Positions 1 to 13,400 of a stretch of 64,000 nt of DNA are shown piece after piece. The notes beneath the pieces are model-generated. The model saw nothing but the letters and a program-made list of their open reading frames with translations. It did no database searches and was not told the origin of the DNA. Origin of the DNA: Diphasiastrum complanatum. Taxonomy: Eukaryota; Streptophyta; Lycopodiopsida; Lycopodiales; Lycopodiaceae. The stretch spans positions 57,426,878 through 57,490,877 of the forward strand of contig CM055103.1 of assembly GCA_029204225.1 (NCBI GenBank). Direction: 5' to 3'. Every line of letters begins with the position of its first letter. Position 1 is the stretch's first letter. Both the position numbers and the translations under genes were made by a program.

Positions 1-1000
1 AAGTTTGGATTAAAGGAGAGGTTCAAACACAATATCAAGAGTGGACATTATGAGTCATTATATCAAAATGGATTGCCATTATTTCTTGATAGAGAGGTTA
101 TTAGCAAAGGGGAGCTTATCTAAAGCCTTTAACAAAAATGACACTAGGGGACCTTATCAAAGGCCTTTTCAAGCAACTAGTGTAAAAATTTAGGTCACTC
201 TTTTGTCAATTCTTGCTTTTTCTTCTCTTTGGCCATTTTGCAAGGAGGGAAGTGTACCCTACTTACATATGGAGCTTAATGCCAAAACCCCATTGACAAG
301 GATATTTCTATGTCCCTAGGTAAGGTAGTGAGGCCTCAAATGGCATATAATTAAGTATGACCTTATTATTCCTTGTAAAAGGTACCTAATTAATATGTGA
401 GACATGTGAAGTGTTACATGGCATGTGATGGTTATATGCATGATGAGTGACCATTGATTATAACTGGAGTTCAGTCTAGTTAGCACGAGGGTTGCATGGA
501 CACATGCACGAAATCTCTATATTTCTCGGTGAAGACACCATCCAGACGTATTGGTTTTCATATTTGATAGCTTGTCCTGCTTCTCTCATTAGGTAGTCAT
601 TTGCCATGGCTTGGGGATGAGATGGAGATCTTAGAAAGATCCATATCTATTCGGTTGGGTGGTTTTTCCTATCATTATAGGAAGCAATATGGTTATGTTA
701 GCTGTTAACAGAGATTGGTCTCCAACAATATTTTAGAAGCATCATATTTTGTAATAGCAAAAGTGGAATTCAACTTGTAAAAAATCTTGTTTATCACGCT
801 AGCAGACTAAGCATATAAAAATTAACTGTCACTTTGTACTTGAACATCTACTTAACAAAGATGTTAATATAGTACATTGTAGTACTATAGATCAATTAGC
901 AGGTGTTCTTACAAAACCTTTAAGTAAGGACAAGTTTGAGATGTTTAGAGAGAAGCTTTTTATATGTGACATTGAGGGTATATTTAAGCTTTAAGGAGAG
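1..1000 (+). pseudogene. Ty1/copia 3' end: decayed RNase H tail and polypurine tract
   Basis: Broken reading frames from about 760 to 994 resemble the C-terminus of copia RNase H. The best-preserved part reads like the usual closing motif, QLAGVLTKPLSKDKFEMFREKL, followed closely by a stop. A purine tract (AAGGAGAG, 993-1000) then precedes a TG start at 1001, the order expected for pol end, PPT and 3' LTR. Several in-frame stops upstream show that it is dead. Positions 1 to about 700 presumably belong to the same element but I cannot assign domains there. Confidence 0.7.
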
Positions 1001-2140
1001 TGTTAAAAATAAAAGCTAAAAGTTTACATCTCTGGATAGTGTTTTAAATTACATAGATGTAGCTATTCTATTTCTCATTAACTTATTTTGCATTCAAACG
1101 AAATTGTATAAATGTCAATTAGGTCATCTTTGAACGTAGGTTTTCATTAGAACGTTATTTGTAATTATGTCATTACCGCATTATGAGTGATTAGTTCCTT
1201 TGTGTGTTTCACTTATAATAGTCGCTTTGTATGCAATCTAATCCTCAAACATATGTCGAAAGATTGTACTATATTTTTGAGGGTTCTAACTGGTAGCATG
1301 GTAAAACTTATAAACTACTATCTAAATTCACATTCTTAATAAATTTGCAAAAACATGTATAACAATTATGTTGTGAACTCATGTGCTAAGCAAGGGCATT
1401 CATGTAATGATATAACCAATATGTACTAGTATATGATGGAAAGTGTGTGCATTTTGTTGTTCATAGTGAAATGAGCTCTCATCTTACCTCAGAGAATGGG
1501 TGTCAATGTGTGTAGCAACCAACCAGCACATCGTATCGACAAGTAAGGTGAGCAAGCTAGTGTTTGTTGAAATGTTGTAACGGTAAGGCAAACTTGCTTT
1601 GAAGTCAAATCCATGTCAATCACATTCGTAAAGAATTGTATGCAGCATGTAGTGAAGTCATCCAAACAGAGCCTTAAAAAAGTGGTCGAAGTTTACATGG
1701 TTCTAAATTACCATAGGTTCTCGTTCTCAGCCAAAGCATGTATCCAAAATTGTTTTGGAGAAATGCTCCCAATATGTACCTCAATGAGTAGTGTAGTCGC
1801 TCCAAAAAGTCATGCGTAGAAAATGGGACATGTGTTTGGAAGACTTAATGGGTAATTTCTCACAGGGGTAGCTGGAAACAACGAATGGTATAGCTCTATG
1901 CTTTCATGTAGTGTGGCTATGAAAAAACATTCTTCATAGGCAATGATCTTAGAAAGATGAGAGTTGGCATTCACCTCAAAAACATGTGGATAGCAGCTGA
2001 AATGAACTATTTTCAACATGCAATATTTTATGTCATGCTTGCTAAAAAAGTGTGGATTATAGTGTTGGATGCGTTCCATCAACTTGTGTAGTGCCCTCAA
2101 TCACTTCCTTTTGTTGTCAAATGGCCATTGGTAGTTGTAT
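1001..2140 (+). repeat. Start of a copia 3' LTR, then unassigned AT-rich sequence
   Basis: The sequence starts TGTTAAAAATAAAAGC directly after the polypurine tract, as a 3' LTR should. I could not find a convincing matching end (a CA with an inverted repeat), so the LTR length is unknown. Short ORFs in this stretch have no recognisable domain. Confidence 0.4.
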
Positions 2141-2143
2141 GTT

Positions 2144-2147
<4 letters not shown>

Positions 2148-2226
<79 letters not shown>

Positions 2227-2240
2227 CGGGGGGGGGGGGG
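2148..2240. repeat. (GA)n microsatellite followed by a poly-G run
   Basis: About 38 GA units (2148-2224) are followed by a short interruption and a 13-base G run (2228-2240). ORFs that translate this as alternating Arg-Glu or Ser-Leu are artefacts. Confidence 0.95.
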
Positions 2241-2685
2241 AGCATTCTTGAGGCCAAGTTGTTTTCCTTCATATGGTTTATGTGAGAGTTGTGTGGGCCA
2301 TAGAACCTCCAAATTTTGCCCTTAGACTCAAGGCATGAAAGGTGAAAGACAAATACGGTCCCATAATTTTAGGTCGCTATTATTCCCAATGACTCTTTAG
2401 AATTTCATTTTTAAAGAAAAGACGTATGCCCTCTTGACAAAGACCACTATATTCTCATATAGCAACAATTGTGAGTCATTGTAGTTCCATAACATTTTGC
2501 AACCTTCTGTCAACTATACGAAACGATAAGCAATAAACTGTTAGAAATACACGTGAATACAAAATAACATCTATATCCCATTTGAATAAGTATGATTCAG
2601 CTTACTCATTACCAATAAGTGTTCATACGCAATTGACTATGCCTCCTATTATCAGTTTGTTCTACGAACTATATATTTTCTTCAT

Positions 2686-2717
<32 letters not shown>

Positions 2718-2721
2718 TGCA

Positions 2722-2764
<43 letters not shown>

Positions 2765-2778
2765 CGCGCGCGCGTGCG
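2686..2778. repeat. Compound (CA)n / (TG)n / (CG)n tract
   Basis: A (CA)n run (about 2686-2714) is followed, after a 10-base spacer, by a (GT)n run (about 2725-2763) and a CGCGCGCG stretch. The two dinucleotide runs are inverted complements, so they can fold back. The whole tract alternates purine and pyrimidine. Confidence 0.95.
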
Positions 2779-2779
2779 T

Positions 2780-4494
2780 CTACGTGTATCTATGTATATG
2801 TTCCTTTCCGACTCATTCTTATCTAAGACTGGGCTTTCTATTGCTATGAGAGGCAGCACCCTTATCCAGCTTAGCTATGGTTTGGGATTCTTAAGAGGTT
2901 TGGCCTAACAAGCTTGTTTTCATTTGAGGTTTTCAGTATTACTTGGCCAAAAAAATGACAAATTATCATTTCTAGCATTATGTGAGCAAACCATTCTTCA
3001 CCCCTCAAGGAATTTTAACAAAAAGGTCGGTTATTTCTACAAACGCTCTAAGGTAGAAACCAGGTTTAAGGCCACATTGAAAGATCTATGAAAGTTGAAT
3101 AGCTAAGACCATCAATCTAATATATTACCTTGATGCTAGAGCTCTATCACAGTCCCTTGGCACATTTCAAACATAACTAATCAACATAGGTACATTATTG
3201 TTCACTTAAAATGTGTTCTGATCTTTATATTTCATCTCAACCACATTTTAAGCACTGCACGTTTAGATACCTCATTAATATTTTAGTTTTCTAGCCTTGT
3301 TTCCGTATTCCCATATATTGCACAATGCTCCCACAGTCCTGAAAAAATGTTTTCAGCTCACCATGATGTGCAGATTTCCACAATATTACATTTAGAACAT
3401 TTTTTTATATTAACGTTTATGATGAGGAATTAAGCCAATTTTGAAATAGAAAAAAAGTTCTTTACAAGGGAGACTTCAGGTGAGTTGAGTACACTTTATC
3501 AAGATTAGTCACAGCACACTACTACACACCAGGGGCACGACATATGACCACACCACCACGTTGCCACCGTTCGTTCTTTCACCAATAGTAAGGACAGGAA
3601 AGCAACATCCTCAGAAATTTCTCAGATGCAACTCACCAGGCAAAAGAACCTCGTAAAACACCCAAAAACATTGCTCTAATCCTTAGAAACCCATTCCAAC
3701 CGTTTACAGTCAGAACGTACTGTACGGTCTGGATCACCATTGTCCCTTTTTGGTGCAGCTTTTCTGCTTATTTTGGGCATCATCTCTTTGTTAAAGAATC
3801 ACGATTGTTATTTTTATTTTTCCTGGCCACGTTCCAGAACGAATTGCATTCTGGAACGCAACGCAACGGGCAACTATGCTCTTTTGTTTCCTCACTTTGT
3901 AAAAGCTGTCTAAAAAATAGTCTTCTGAGGTTTGTGTTTTTTCAGGTCTGTTTTGCTGAAAATCAAAATGTGTTTTGCGGTTCAGAATGCTTGTTCCAGA
4001 ACACAGATGCAGTGGAACGTATTTTGCTGCATCTATGCATTGATTATCATATCAACCAGCGAATACATATATCAACTATAAAGGCATATGCACCTACCAA
4101 ATTACATATGACAACACCATATCTATATTATGGTGACATAGAAGATAGTCTCGTTAAGTTCACAGGCTTCCTAGTGAGAAAACGTTCAATCACATCAAAA
4201 AGAATGTAAAAAAGACTTTGCAGCTTTCTGAACTCCCAAAACTGGCTACTCCTCTCTCTATTGCCAATGCCATTGCTCCAACAATTGGCAACCCACCAAA
4301 ATTCTCTAGTGCTCCCTGGCCGTCTTCATAAACTGGCTGGTGAAACAACACACTCGGTCCTTTCTGCTCTCTGAAAAATCGCACAATAAAAACAACCGTT
4401 CCGTTTGACCCAATTTTTCTCCAAAGTCAAACTTTCATGAACATGGGCATACTATGCACAAAAGAGAGTAATTGCAAATGTTTTTCCAAGAATC
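2780..4494. other. Gene-poor stretch downstream of the GTPase gene
   Basis: I see no gene, LTR or RNA here. ORFs such as 3805-4209 are AT-rich and lack recognisable motifs. The part next to 4494 should include the 3' UTR of the minus-strand gene. Confidence 0.5.
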
Positions 4495-7400
4495 TCAATG
4501 CTCCACACCAATCATGGGTTCAACTTTTTCATTTTCATGTGGATCGTCAGTATGCTGCGCATCTGTGTCTTGGTAGTCCACACTGAAGTCATAAGTACCT
4601 TGAAGACCGGTATTCAAATATGTTTGATCAGATTTTGTAGCCTTTTTTCTCCGTTTCTTTTCAGCACGAGCTAACCGTGGGTTCAATATACCATCTGCAT
4701 CATAAAGTTTTTCGTTCTGACTAAGACCATCAGCACGGACTCGATTGACTCTAGTTTCATTTATATCCATTTCTTCAGGTTCAGCCTCCTCTGCTTCAAC
4801 ATTGCCAAACTGTTCACCCTCTGAAACCTGCACAACGTTACTGCTGTGTTAAAGCTTAATGCAACAGCAGTACAAAAATATGAGAAGCTAATTGACACGA
4901 GTGAACTAGATTCAGAAGAGGCCACAAACGAGGGGAATAAGTTGCTAACCAGTGATGTTTCCATGTCCAAGGTCATGGGAGCACCGGAAGGTATTTCTGT
5001 ATGACTGCCATCAAGAAGCGAGGATAGGCCTGCAATCACTGCAGATTGCTCATCTTTATAGACTTCATCTACAACAAACTCCTTTCCCCAATCGGCAACT
5101 ATTGCTGCTTCAGAACACTGACTTGCTTCTCTAATAGGAGGTAAGGAGTAATGAGGAATTTTCCCTGTAATTTCAAATATGAGGCACTCCTTGAGTGTGT
5201 AGAGGGATTTGGATAAGCAATGATTCTTAAACTGATACCTATCGAAAGATCTACTTTTAATAAAGATAGCATGGCAATATGCTAAAAAAGAGTGCAAATA
5301 CTTTCCATAGACACCAAAATAATAATTTGATATTAACAAAAGTGAGATGCTAAAATTTTACTGGTCATACCTTCATTCCAATCATGGAGAACCACTCGTG
5401 CAGCGGCTATCTTGTCTACAAGGCCACCTTTTTTTAGTTTTCCACGCACAAGAGCCACATTTTGCAGAAAATCATCCACTGAACTGAAATGTGTAATCTT
5501 GTACAATGACATCAACTTCTCAGGACGGCAGAGTTGTAAAATTTCTTGCACTGCAACCATATGACAAAGCACATTCATGGATTGCCAAAACAACTCAAGC
5601 AAAAGTCAACATTCCTTTCATGTTTTAAAAAAGTCCTGTGCAGACCAATGTAGCACGCACCTAGTGTTAGAATTTAATGTTTATTTGACACCCCTTAATG
5701 ATAGTTTGGCCATGCCTGTGTGCTATTTTTAGGGGCTATTACTAATTATAGTAAGTCATATTTTAGGGTCATTACTATTTATAGTAAATTAGTTTTTTGG
5801 TCATGCATGTAAGTAGGTGCACTACTACTAGAATAGGATTTGCTTTTATCACTTAGAAACTCATCTTGGGTGTTTACCCAATATAGGTAGTATTGTTAGT
5901 AAATAGCTTTTGCTATTTTGCTATTTACTTTAGGCTCATTAGCTTTTATTAATCATTAGAGAAACTATATAAGAAGGCTGGCGCCCCACCACAACTATAC
6001 CATTCAATTCAATGAGCTAGAGCAATTGCTCAATTCTCCTATGATCTGAATTCTCTCTATGCTTGGTTTTGTGTGAGTGCTAGTAGGACTAGTAACTCCA
6101 TCTAGAATTTGTATCACAAATTTTGACATGGTATCAGAGCCAAGTCAGACCTAACAGTTCATGGTGTCAAAGCCATGGTTAGGTGGCCCAAGTTGTGGGG
6201 CAGGTGACAGCTAGGACCCCAACCAAGTGTGGCTTGAGGGGGGGGGTGTTGGAATATCAATCCACACTCTAGAGAGAACTATCAAATAGGGCGGATAGCT
6301 CAGTGGTAGAGCATCCCATCCGGTATGAGGGAGGTCCTGGGTTCGAATCCTAGTATGTCCATCCATATTATGATTTATGGATTTCTAACATGGTATCAGA
6401 GCAGGCTCTTTGGTGAGAAAGAGAGTTTGTATGCAGGGTTGCAGGAAGATTGTTGGACGAGCTGATCGCTGGCAGCTTGTTGGATCGTTGCCTAACCAGA
6501 ACTGTTTTCTGGTTGATCGCTGCTGGCACAACAAGTTCAAGAAAAAGCAAGATAGAAATTTTGCTGAAGAAGAAGAAACTTCTGATGCAAAATTGAGTGC
6601 TTTGGATCTTGAAGACTATGAGTTGTTTTCGGCATCGACATCTTCTGGTAGTACCTTCTCGAAGGAAGAAGAAGACTATTGGTTTATTGATTCAGGAGCT
6701 TCTAAGCACATGACACCCAGGCGAAACTGGCTATCTAATTTTCAAAAATTAGATAATGGATCAAATATGAAGTTGGGGGACAACTACACATATGATATAA
6801 AGGGAGTTGGAAAAGTACAAGTACAACTACCTTTAAGGAAGATTGGAAACATAAAGGATGTGCTTTATGTACCAGGAATCAAGAAAAACTTGCTCTCAGT
6901 ATCAGCTATTGCAAAGCAACACATGGTGGTGCAGTTTGATGAACAGCGGTGTCTCATCAAGAAGAAAAATGATGAAGTAGTAGCTGAGGGCATACTTGCA
7001 GGGCGGTTGTATAAACTTCAAGCTCAGGTGGTGGATCATCATGCAAGTGTTGCGGATACTGAATCATTAAGTAAGTTATGGCACGAGAGGTATGGACATC
7101 TGAATCACAAAAGTCTACAAGTCTTGAGGAAACTTAACATGGTTACAAATCTACCTCAAGTCGTTTCTGATCACAAGGTTTGTGAAGGCTGTGTCTTAGG
7201 CAAGCATCATATGAAGAAATTTTTGCCTAGTACATTCAAGGCGAAAAATGTCCTAGAACTTGTTCATACATATTTGTGTGGTCCTATGAAAACTCAATCT
7301 TATGGGGGAGCAAGTTACTTTATGGTGTTTGTGGATGACTATTCTAGGAAGACATGGATCTATCTTCTGAAGAATAAGGGTGAAGCTTTCAAATATTTCA

Positions 7401-10400
7401 CATGGTTTAAGACACAGGTGGAGAAAGAAACGGATAGACAAATTAAGATACTTCGCTCGAACAAAGGGGGAGAGTATCTTTCTACGAAATTTCAAGTGTT
7501 TTGCAAGGATCATGGTATAAAGAGACAATTTGCAAATACGGACACGCCTCAACAAAATGGAGTTGCGGAAAGAAAGAACCGGTCCATAGTGGAAACTGTG
7601 AGGAGTATGCTCAAGAGTAAAAATCTTCCAAATATGTTTTGGGGTGAAGCAGTTAAGACGGCAGTTTATCTTTTGAATCGAAGTCCTACAAAGGTTGTAG
7701 AGAATCGAACTCCAGAGGAAGCTTACGCGGGTCGGAAGCCAGATGTAAGTCATTTGAGAGTGTTTGGAAGTATTGCTTATTCTCACATACCTAAGGATTC
7801 AAGGAGCAAATTGGATTCTAAGGCGACCAAGTGTTTATTTCTTGGTTATGATAATCAAGAGAAGGGATACAGTATGACTTGGAGGGTAAGAAAATAATCA
7901 TAAGTAGGGATGTAATCTTTGATGAGGAGGCAACTCATATAGATATAGAGATATATTTTGATAAAGATCAAGATGGTGGAATCCCTATATTATGTGACGA
8001 GTTATTACAGGAACCTGAATCGACACATGTATCGCCTACGCCAATTCAAGAACCTAAAGTGTCTTTGGTTGAGATAGGAAAGAGGAAGGAGAGGTCAAGT
8101 GTATGGGATACTTATTCACCTCCTACTTCTCCAAGCAGGAAGCATCCTACGTCAGAAGCTAGAAGATTGCCTAGGCGATACTATGAAACAATCAAGGATA
8201 GTGTTATTATGGAACAGGGAGAGTCCAGTACACATGGAACTAGGAGATCAACTAGACTTGAAAAGCAACATGAAGATCAAGATCGACAAGAGGTTCGACA
8301 AGAGGATCATCATGAAGATGGGGATGTACATTTTGCATATATGGCCACAGTATTAGAGACCAAGGATCCATCTACTTTCAGAGAGGCTGAAAAAGAGGAT
8401 ATTTGGAGGAAAGCTATGGATGAGTACGACTCAATCATGAAAAACAAGACTTGGAGACTTGTTCAGCTACCTACAGGTAAAAAGGCCATTGGATGCAAGT
8501 GGGTCTGTTTCATGGGTTGGTTTTTTTTACATGCCCACGTGTGGACAGATAATTTAATTTGAGTGTACAAGGCCAACCGAAACATATTACACCACCACAC
8601 CATGCTAAGGGCCAACAAGGCTTCATTGTTGCTGAACAAAAAAACTCTAGGGCCACAACACAATAGGCTGAACACTTTGCAGATGTAGCAAATCTGAAAA
8701 ACTGACTCACTAAAAATACCCACACCCTAGTATGCCCCATGAATAGTCTGATTACCTGCTTATTCCAAAAGTTCAGAAATACAGAACATCAGGCTAGGTC
8801 TTTAGAAATCAGTAGAGCGATTGCATAAAGGCAAGATAACGGAAAAGATTGCTGGAATGTGTGTCAAGGCACATGAATGATTCAGCGAGAAAGCTATCAT
8901 TTATTCAAATTATAGACAGGCTTACTGTATTTATCGTGAACTTGAGATGTATTTTTCATCCACTTCAATTCATCCACAACAGAGTTCCTTACCTGTAAGC
9001 ATCTTTCATACTATTGGAACAAATCAATCTTCTAGATCTTCATTTTCTTAGCATTTCCTTCAAAAAATGTCAATCAAATAGATTTTCTTTTAAAAAGAAT
9101 AATAAGAATTTTTCAACATACAGTCCACCATTGAGAGTTCTTCCAGCAATATATATAATACTTCGCTCTTCAAAAAAAACGCTGAAACATTCGCTTAGAG
9201 GTGAGAAAAAATGGTTATAAGGATTCGCTTAAGAGATAATCAGCTTCAAAATTGTGACTAAAAAAAAAACTGATGCATAACCTTACCAGATTTTGAAATG
9301 CTTCGACATAACAAGCTTACAAACTTTACGTCTAGTAGTAATTTTAGCCACACCACAAAAAATATATATAATCGTTTAATAGTGGATAAGAGATTGAGAT
9401 AGAGCTATTAAGAAAACAACAATCCAACCTTTAAGAACTGTCCTCAACTTCTAACCAATCCCAGAATACATATCATGCTCCAATCAAAGGACAGAACAAA
9501 AAGCACATCAATCACAAACTTGAAATGTAGGCTAATGTATCAGTCGCTAATGTATCAGCCTCAGAAACCAGTTCCAACCATTTATAGTCCCAAGAAATAC
9601 TCTCAACTTTTCTGGCATAACCCCATTTTAATGAGACAAATATTTGCCACGTCATTGCTGACAAAAGATGCTGCAAACTGTAGATATTATAAACAAAATA
9701 GTTGCAAAATGCAGGTGCTACAAAATTTCAGGTCAATGAGGACCCGATAGAGAAATTTTATAATTTTTCCCCCCCGAACTAGCTTAGAATTTCCGCTATA
9801 ACTTTCTAGCCAAAAAATTCTGTCTGGTAAGTACACTTACATTTCTGCTCGACCTTCCAACCTACAAAAACGAAACTTTTTAGGCACCTGGGGGACCCTT
9901 AAGATTTAGCACTGAATCTAAAAAAGAGGATGGTTTTTCAAAGCTAGAATGTAAGATATCGTTTGCATTGAAAATACACCCCTCCCTCCAGAAAAAGTCA
10001 GAAGAACTAGCACAACTTTCAAAAAAAAGCTTTATCCCATTTCAGACAGTGATATATAAAAATGTTGAGGAACATTTGAAGAGAAAGGAAAGATGTCGAT
10101 AGAGCGCAATTTACTACAAGTGTCTGAAGAACATGAACTGCAGGGAGAAAGTCGTTTCCTACTATGAGCTACCTTATGCTAATTTCAAAGGTGTTTTTGA
10201 AATTAAGAATGCACAAAGGTAATGATCAAACTTCACAAGAACAAAAACAACCCAATTAAATCAATCAATGTATAATCTCACCAGAGACAGTAGGATCTTC
10301 CAGTTTCTCGATTCTGACACAATTTCTCAGACTTGCAATTGTGCCTTGTCCCTTCGAATTTGAGAAAACAATCCCAGGAGAATCCAGCAGTTTCACATGC

Positions 10401-13400
10401 TTGTCCAACTGAATCTCTTGAACAACTCTAGTTACACCCGGAGTGGCACCTGTACTAACAGCGCGCGCTCTCTTCAAACTATTAATCAAGCTACTTTTGC
10501 CAACATTTGGAAACCCAACAACCCCCACAGTGATGGCTGTCTTCAACTGCAAACCAGAGATATTATTAGCTTGTATATTGGTAAAAATTATAACCTGAGC
10601 ATCACTCATCGATACATATAAACACAATATGTGCAGCTTTGGAGTGGATATCCCTATGTTCCTTTAGTTGCAATAACTCATACTGTCATTCTCTTCAGGG
10701 ACACTATTCCAGTACATTTCCCTTCAGAAAGTACAGGAGAGGTTTAAAGCAAGGCTGCTTCTTACCATCAACATGCTATGAAAAAAATTCAAAGTGAAGA
10801 TTGACATGGAAAATCAACACTCTGGAGACGCAAATATCTTGTGAATTGGATAATATCAAGAAAATAAGCACCATATACGAAAATATAGATGATTATGTAA
10901 GGGAATTTGATGTTAGTTTTGATGTTGCAAAGAGGGTCCCTTTTGTAGTTTACTTGTGCTACTTCGCCGGCCACAGTTGCAACCAAATAGTTGAAACATC
11001 CAAACGTTTGGAACCTTTTTACCCACTTTTAGAGTATAAAACTTAAGGTTTTTACAGTGGTATGTCTAAAAAAATGATCATTGCCAGTTATACTACAAAA
11101 ATAGGTTTCTTTGTGATGCAACTTAGATAAATTAAATCATTCTGAGTCATACATAGCAACGACAGCATTTAGCATTAGATAATCACAGAACAAGACCATA
11201 CAAATGTAGATCAAAAACGTATTAACCAATTGCAAGGGGTTAGGACCACAAATTCTCAATGTAGTCATAACCAGAGAAAAAGATTACATAAAATTTTGAA
11301 TTACAGGTCCAATATCTCAGAATAGCTTGATTTTCAGTTTGATTTAAAGCTGCCATTAGCTTCAAAATGGGCCAAAACCCTTACCTGCGAATTTTTGCAG
11401 CTGTTGGAGCTCAAATGATGGCTAAGGCTCAGGCGGAAGCCTCCTCCGAAGTGTGCTGCAGCCTACAAACGACCCTTCCGTAGATGTCTGATGAAAATTT
11501 GCCAGGGGGTTGGGGGCTGACCTCATAGGGCACCATAATTAGGCCCTTTAGCCTTGAGGTCACACATCCCCCAAAAGCAAAACAATTTGCAATTTTTTAG
11601 GAGGGGGCATGGGGACTTTTTTTGGGGGGAAGAAAATCTTTTGGAAATTTGTTGCATGGCGATTCTGTGAGTGTTTCTAACATGCATGGATGGTCTATAG
11701 TTGTTTGTCAAGAGAAATAGACCCCTAAAGTATGAGATTAAATGAAAATTAACAACTACATTAGGCCATGTTTTCCATGGGCACGAGGAGTTGAATCGAA
11801 AATATTCAAATTAACCTTTCTATTTTCTGATAGCATAGTTGCTCTATTTTCTTTTAAAAACATAAAATTTAGGGAAATAGAACTTGGGATGTTACCAATG
11901 AAACCCATTCCTAAGGTTTTTCCTTAGGAACGGGTACCATTCCATTCCTAAGGAACAGTTTTAAGAAAAGGGCTTCACCATAACTTTGGATTGCATGATG
12001 TCTGAGGAGTTGCCTTGATCAGACAAGAGGGTTTTTTCAAAAACTCTCAGGAACGATTTTTTCTGATTCGATTACCTACATCCTCACAGGAACAGGAACG
12101 ATCAGAGTCGGATCAGACACGAAAGGCAGATAGGAATGATCAAAATAATTTTTTTCTGATGTAACTAACCCACAGCCTCACAGGAACAGGAACGATCAAA
12201 ATCAGATCAGACAGGAACGGCAGATAGGATAATTCCCCATGTGAATTGACGCATACTAGCAATAGAATTCGAAGTCGTTTTGCAAGGCATTCAAGGTGGT
12301 AAGAAGGCCACCTTGAAGGCCTTGCAAAACTCCTTTCATGTCTTGGGGGCTTCAGGCTTCCCTCGTCGATCTTGGCACCATGTAAAATCTTTTCCTCACA
12401 GGTACATGATAGTCAAAACTGATCTTGTTGTCATCCGTTGAATCGTGCATGGAGAATTCTAAACTCCATTCATCCACCCACAAAATCACGACATTGGGGG
12501 ATCTGTCCTTCTTATCACCATATCCATAAATAGAGGAACATAAAAGGAGAGCAACAATAGCAAAGGAAGAAGAGGTGCAATACATCAACCAAAGCATTTA
12601 CACATATTTTTTGATTCCCACAACCCTATGTGGTACTGTCCATGGCTGACACAAAACTTAGAAATCAGAAAAATGTGGAATAGGTGGCAATCCACCACCC
12701 TTCCCCCTCTCTCAATCCATCCCCAAGGCATCCAAGGAGGCAGCCAGATGGCCGCCTCACACCCAAAAGACATCCCCCCCGCAACACAGGTTGAATGCAG
12801 GAAGCCACGCCAGCAGGTGAGTTGGCTGCCAGCAAACTTGCTGGCCACGCTGGCTGCCAGCAAAGGCCAACAGCCCAGCTGGCAGTTAGTGAGGGCAGCC
12901 AACTGGCTGCGCCAGCCTGCTATTTCCTGTTTTTCTTTCTTTTTCTTTTCTTTGTTACTTTAAAAAAAACAAAAAAAGGTGAAACCAAGAAAGGGAAAGT
13001 ATTTTCAAACTTGCAATCTTTAATCTAATAAGGAGATCAAGGAGAGATCAGCAAGTAGAAACAAAGACATGGCAAACGTGGGGTTAGGTAAGAACCAAGA
13101 CATGGAAATTTAGGTGGCGGCACTAGAAAGGTAGGTCAGCAAAATACAAATACTCAATGTTATGTCTATGATAATACCTAACATAAATAGGAGACGCGCA
13201 CTCTTCAACCCTATCTTTTCACAAAGTAATCATTAATACAAGTATTCCAAGCTCATGGTGCTTGTTTTAATCCATAGATAGCTTTCTTCAACCTGCATAC
13301 TAGACTTTCTTTACCTTCTTGTGCAAATACCTCAAGCTGCTCCATGTATGTTGGGTACTTTGTGGGTCCTGCCACTAAATACCATCCACAAAGTTTATCA

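Noticed and set aside
2052-2312. Arg-Glu and Ser-Leu repeat proteins
   Set aside because: Translations of a GA microsatellite in two frames.
6289-6361. A functional nuclear tRNA gene
   Set aside because: The anticodon stem needs a two-base bulge, the base before the triplet is not T, and the same sequence sits at a fixed place in three TRIM LTRs. It is an element component, not a decoding tRNA.
12585-13028. Overlapping ORFs of about 80-110 aa in intron 5
   Set aside because: They overlap on both strands in a GCTGGC-repeat-rich stretch with no domain; likely chance.
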